Source of the DNA: Bacillus_BD sp963765265
GTDB taxonomy: Bacteria; Bacillota; Bacilli; Bacillales; Cytobacillaceae
DNA length: 64,000 bases
Assembly: GCA_963765265.1 (NCBI GenBank)
Contig: CAVXVN010000019.1
Span: forward strand, 1-64,000
Direction of reading: 5' to 3'
The notes under the pieces were generated by a model, which did no database searches, was not told where the DNA came from, and saw only the letters and a program-made list of their open reading frames with translations. Of this stretch, positions 60,685 to 64,000 are shown piece by piece. How positions within the stretch are numbered: position 1 is the stretch's first letter; every line of letters starts with the position of its first letter. The translations under genes and the position numbers were made by a program.

Positions 60685-61599
60685 TTGAGTGCTGGCCATT
60701 CTACGTTAATAAAAAAGTCCATATACCATATTGTCAATGAGCAAATAGACCAAAATGAGTTAAAAGAACTGATCCTACAATTTGTTGATTTTCAATCAGA
60801 AAAAGGATTTCCTTTTGGAGAACTACTTATTTTGCACTATCGGATGTTTAACGGTGTAGAGACCGAAGAAATATACTCTGTTGCTGCTGCAGTGGAAATT
60901 TTAATCTTATCTTTCGATATACTAGATGATTTTGAAGATGAGGATAGTAGTGAAAACCCTTGGTTAACAGAACCAAAATTAGCATTAAACACAACAACAG
61001 CTTTACAATTTGTGAGTTTACGTGTTATTCAAAATAGTAGTTTGAAGAATAAGGATAACTCTCTCTCTCTCCTGATGGAATATGCTCTAAAATCGATACA
61101 TGGTCAGCATAAAGATCTTTTAAATATTTGTAAGACCGAGTCTGATTACTTAGAGATGTCCATCGAAAAATCTGGTTCCCTGGTTGCTCTTGTATGTGAA
61201 ATAGGTGCTGTATTGGCAACCGATAACTATCCAGTAGTGATTGAGACTTATGCAAAAAATATTGGATTGATCGGACAGATAAATAATGATCTAGAAGATA
61301 TAAAAATTAGGAATCAGAAAAATGACTTATTGAATAAAAAATACAGTCTTCCCATTATCTATTTAATGAATTGTGAAGATGAAAAGGCTCAATTGATTCG
61401 CGACTATTACCAAAATAAGGTAAGCAAAGAAGAAATCATAATGAATCAAGAGCTAATCCATAATAAATTTGTTGAAACAGGAGCCATCGCTTACACAGAA
61501 GTGATCAAGAAAATCTATCAAAACAAAGTGTTGGCTCAAATAAAAGGTCTTAATATTGATCAATGTTACTTTGATCAACTATTAAAATATATTTATTAA
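60685..61599 (+). CDS. comQ: ComX isoprenyltransferase ComQ
   Basis: Attaches an isoprenyl group to the tryptophan of pre-ComX and takes part in its maturation. 304 aa, close to B. subtilis ComQ (299). Polyprenyl-synthase fold with first Asp-rich motif SFDILDDFEDED and the second NNDLEDIK. I start at TTG 60685, 8 bases after a GGGGGGG site; the frame extends 19 codons upstream (MRCNTGHCN...), where it would cover the promoter. comX starts 19 bases after the stop and comP follows, giving the comQXP order. Confidence 0.93.
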   Translation: MSAGHSTLIKKSIYHIVNEQIDQNELKELILQFVDFQSEKGFPFGELLILHYRMFNGVETEEIYSVAAAVEILILSFDILDDFEDEDSSENPWLTEPKLALNTTTALQFVSLRVIQNSSLKNKDNSLSLLMEYALKSIHGQHKDLLNICKTESDYLEMSIEKSGSLVALVCEIGAVLATDNYPVVIETYAKNIGLIGQINNDLEDIKIRNQKNDLLNKKYSLPIIYLMNCEDEKAQLIRDYYQNKVSKEEIIMNQELIHNKFVETGAIAYTEVIKKIYQNKVLAQIKGLNIDQCYFDQLLKYIY

Positions 61600-61618
61600 C
61601 GAATAGGAGACAAAAAGA

Positions 61619-61780
61619 ATGCAAGATGTTATTCAATTTCTCATCAATAACGCCGATGTTTTACAAATGGTAAAAGAGGGAACAGCAAGTCTTGTTGGAG
61701 TAAGCCCCGAGGAACTTAAAGCTATTTTGGAAGTATTCTCTGGAAATCAAATCCTTCCAAAGGCATATTTCTGGGTGTAG
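61619..61780 (+). CDS. comX: Competence pheromone precursor ComX
   Basis: 53-aa pre-pheromone. The leader MQDVIQFLINNADVLQMVKE is typical ComX (MQDxIxxxxxxPxxLxxxK). The C-terminal part ends PKAYFWV. The single tryptophan, Trp52, is penultimate and would be isoprenylated by ComQ. The mature peptide is probably the last 6-10 residues; the cleavage point cannot be read from sequence. ATG 61619 follows AGGAGA with 8-base spacing. It sits between comQ and comP as in bacilli. The C-terminus matches none of the ComX types I remember, so this is probably a separate pherotype. Confidence 0.92.
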   Translation: MQDVIQFLINNADVLQMVKEGTASLVGVSPEELKAILEVFSGNQILPKAYFWV

Positions 61781-61785
61781 AGGTT

Positions 61786-61816
61786 AAAAACCGGGATTTC
61801 GTATCCTGGTTTTTTT
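61786..61816 (+). terminator. Intrinsic terminator between comX and comP
   Basis: AAAAACCGGGAT and ATCCTGGTTTTTTT form a stem with one mismatch and a 5-base loop. The comP ribosome binding site GGAG follows at once. Read-through would set the ComX:ComP ratio. Confidence 0.8.
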
Positions 61817-61829
61817 AAAAGGAGAAATT

Positions 61830-64000
61830 ATGAATTCATTTACAAAAAAAAATATAATAGTCTTGCTTCCAATTATTCTTATTTTGTGTTGTACCCTTTA
61901 TTTCTCAGTCATTAACTTTAAATATCCGTTAGTTGGGATAGAAGTAATGAATCAAAATGATCAATGGTTGGTTAAAGATATCTATGAAAAAGGTTGGGCA
62001 AATGACCAACCGATTGGAGAAGGAGACATAATAAAACTTGTAAATGGAGAAAATCCAGAAGTCCATTCTACGGTTTCCTTTTTTAATAGAATAGAAATGG
62101 CAGAATCAATAACCATTAAAGGTAAAGATTTAAAAACAAAAACATTTTCTATTGAATATAATAATCTGGTTTCTCAATATGTCATATACCTTCTGCTTCC
62201 CTTACTATTTAGTCTTACAACCATTAGTTTGAGTACTTTTCTTTTTCATAAAAAGAAAGAAGATCCATCAGTCATCATATTAATTTACTTTTTATTAATA
62301 GTAGGTCTTTGTTACCATAGTGCATCGATATCAGCAAAAGGGAATCTTATCGGCAGAATATCGATGATCGTAACTCTACCAGGTTCTATTGTACTTTTTA
62401 TTCATTTCTTTAAAAGTTATTTTTCTAGATATAGTTTAGTATTTATCAAACACAAATCCATGGTTATATTATATGCCTTTTATTGTATTTATTTATTAAT
62501 AATGGCTATCTTTATCCCGCTTTTTGGATTTAATTCAATCATAATAAATACGATATTATTAATATTTTCCTTATTTTTAATTGTTTTTTTACTATTATAT
62601 CTTACTAAATTTTATCTACCAAATAAAAATTCTGATATAGAAAGCATTTTAAAAATCCTTTTAGTTTTTTTATTATCAGCTTTTAGTCCTTTTCTCTTTT
62701 TATATGCGATTCCAACTATCTTTATAAAAAAAGAGCTTGTTTCAGCTGAAATAACATCCATTTTCATAATCATTATTCCGCTAGTCTTTGTTTATCTGCA
62801 ACTAGCTGAAAAATTATTTGATATTGAATTTTTAATAAATCGGTTGCGGTATTACTCTTTACTATCTTTTCCATTCACTCTTTTTATCATTTTCATGTTA
62901 AAACTCATTCTTAATATAAAACTACTATCGAGTTTTACCTTCACAATCTTTTTGCTTTTATTTACTGGCACGACCCTTTTCTTATATGCAAAAGAATATT
63001 TTGATTATAAAATGAGTCATCATTTATTCTCGCAAAAGAGTAATTTTGATAGTAGTTTATACAAATTTTTTCAAAAGGCGAAGGATGAAACGAAAGTAAA
63101 AAGTTTGATCCATAATCTGATGAAAGAAATCAAAGATGTGTTAATGGTGAAAGAGGTTGTATATATTGAGATAATCTCAGAAGATAATGGAGAACATTGG
63201 TTACTGAAAAATAGAAATAACTATCCACCGGCCTTTGCTGGAGAGTTAGAAATGATCAATTGGAATCATTGTCGAACCGGATCACTTATCGAAATAATAG
63301 ACGGGTTTGGCATTGCTATCGGAGGAGACTACAAAAATAAGAATATTATATTTTGTGGCTTGAAGAATTTTAAAACAACCCTAAATATACAGGAGCGAAT
63401 ATGGCTAGAAACTTTAGCCTATATTTCGAGTATCCTTCTTGAAAACTTCCAATTAATTGAAGGCCTTTTTCAAAAGCTTGAAGATTATAAAGAGAAAAAC
63501 GAAGCAACACACGACAATTATCCTTCCTGGCTTTCAAGATTATTATTTACGATATCAGAGAAGGAACGAGCGAATTTATCGATCGATTTACATGATTCTG
63601 TTCTCCAGGATTTATTGCAACTGTTAAGAGTTGTAGATAATATTACAGAAAAAGTAGATGATCCAGAGATCAAAGTTAATTTATTCGATCTAAAGGAAAG
63701 TATGCTTGATAATATTCATTTAATCAGAGAAACATGTAATGAGCTCCGACCTCCTTTTCTAAGTGAATTAGGAATTATTGAATCCATTCAACTTTTATTC
63801 GATCAAACAAAACTGCGTTCTAATTTCATGTTAAACTTTGAATTAGACCCCTCTATTCAGATGATTAATAAAGAGTACGAGTTACCATTGTATCGGGTTG
63901 TACAAGAATTATTAAATAATGCCATGAAACATTCTGAAGCCTCTGTAGTCAATATATCCCTAACCCAACCCAATCAAAACCTAGTTCTAATATATCAGGA
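61830..64000 (+). CDS. comP: Quorum-sensing histidine kinase ComP (3' end beyond window)
   Basis: Membrane sensor of ComX that phosphorylates ComA. The visible 723 codons contain: TM helix about 10-28, a PDZ-like extracytoplasmic loop (GIEVMNQNDQWLVKDIYEKG, GEGDIIKLVNGENP), about seven further membrane helices to residue 400, a linker, and a HisKA_3 domain with the phospho-His588 in SIDLHDSVLQDLL. The HATPase part begins (VVQELLNNAMKHSEAS) and runs off the edge. ATG 61830 follows AAAAGGAGAAATT. The N-terminal sensor part is divergent, as expected if it co-evolved with this ComX. The ComA gene would lie past base 64000. Confidence 0.93.
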   Translation, partial: MNSFTKKNIIVLLPIILILCCTLYFSVINFKYPLVGIEVMNQNDQWLVKDIYEKGWANDQPIGEGDIIKLVNGENPEVHSTVSFFNRIEMAESITIKGKDLKTKTFSIEYNNLVSQYVIYLLLPLLFSLTTISLSTFLFHKKKEDPSVIILIYFLLIVGLCYHSASISAKGNLIGRISMIVTLPGSIVLFIHFFKSYFSRYSLVFIKHKSMVILYAFYCIYLLIMAIFIPLFGFNSIIINTILLIFSLFLIVFLLLYLTKFYLPNKNSDIESILKILLVFLLSAFSPFLFLYAIPTIFIKKELVSAEITSIFIIIIPLVFVYLQLAEKLFDIEFLINRLRYYSLLSFPFTLFIIFMLKLILNIKLLSSFTFTIFLLLFTGTTLFLYAKEYFDYKMSHHLFSQKSNFDSSLYKFFQKAKDETKVKSLIHNLMKEIKDVLMVKEVVYIEIISEDNGEHWLLKNRNNYPPAFAGELEMINWNHCRTGSLIEIIDGFGIAIGGDYKNKNIIFCGLKNFKTTLNIQERIWLETLAYISSILLENFQLIEGLFQKLEDYKEKNEATHDNYPSWLSRLLFTISEKERANLSIDLHDSVLQDLLQLLRVVDNITEKVDDPEIKVNLFDLKESMLDNIHLIRETCNELRPPFLSELGIIESIQLLFDQTKLRSNFMLNFELDPSIQMINKEYELPLYRVVQELLNNAMKHSEASVVNISLTQPNQNLVLIYQ

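Noticed and set aside
1..64000. CRISPR arrays, tRNA or rRNA genes, prophage or intact insertion sequences
   Set aside because: Scanned by eye for regular direct repeats, cloverleaf ends, structural phage genes and transposase motifs; none found.

Overview
The window is a low-GC, endospore-former-like Firmicutes chromosome segment, most consistent with Bacillaceae. The evidence is AGGAGG-type ribosome binding sites with frequent TTG and GTG starts, S-box and ZTP-type leader RNAs, Spx, YkuS, ScdA and DUF2207 family proteins, and a ComQXP quorum-sensing locus. I cannot name the genus. I see no rRNA, tRNA, CRISPR array or intact transposase.

Layout. 1-6.2 kb: a 23S rRNA methyltransferase cut by the left edge, the aminopeptidase AmpS, an MsrA-like protein without its catalytic cysteine behind a SAM riboswitch, and a frameshifted DUF2207 gene. 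6.2-10.9 kb: the di-iron repair protein ScdA, a Tat-exported phosphoesterase, an Spx paralogue lacking its redox cysteines, and a TetR regulator facing a hemolysin III-type membrane protein. 10.9-18.0 kb: a sigma-54 regulon (EtfA, EtfB, CaiA-like acyl-CoA dehydrogenase, AcoR-type activator, CaiB-like CoA-transferase) with two near-consensus -24/-12 promoters. 18-23.2 kb: AhpF behind a likely PerR box, a three-gene ABC exporter and a glutaredoxin. 23.2-29 kb: a small inverted-repeat element, a frameshifted DUF4317 gene, an acetyltransferase, an aldehyde dehydrogenase and an Mta-like MerR regulator. 29-34.2 kb: a two-gene phosphorelay of hybrid kinase and REC-PAS-kinase, then gene debris. 34.4-43.7 kb: a DHA2 efflux pump beside a dead tetR, a diguanylate cyclase, a 5'-nucleotidase lipoprotein, a UMF1-type transporter and a J-domain protein. 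44-51.1 kb: a lipid/CoA operon (FabI-like, MaoC, CoA-transferase), YkuS-like protein, a divergent MarR/CarD pair, and SerA behind a ZTP-type riboswitch. 51.4-60.4 kb: ferritin, a Fur-box-controlled gene, a radical SAM protein, lipid kinase, a GGDEF-hemerythrin protein and an EAL gene, the lipid kinase and EAL genes being frameshifted. 60.6-64 kb: comQ, comX and the beginning of comP, with a ComA-box-like dyad before comQ.

Two dispersed repeat families run through the whole window, mostly just after stop codons: one built around GGGACGGTTCTTCTGTC, one around GACAAGCACCATCC hairpins. In two unrelated genes the first family is translated and supplies the same C-terminal tail. Several genes (DUF2207 twice, DUF4317, lipid kinase, EAL) each need removal of one base to restore the family reading frame, mostly in homopolymer runs. 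This may be real decay or base-calling error.

The most interesting systems are the ComQXP cassette with a divergent pre-pheromone, the SAM-riboswitch-controlled cysteine-less MsrA relative, and the sigma-54 CoA-transferase/acyl-CoA dehydrogenase/ETF regulon with an extra small reading frame in its leader.
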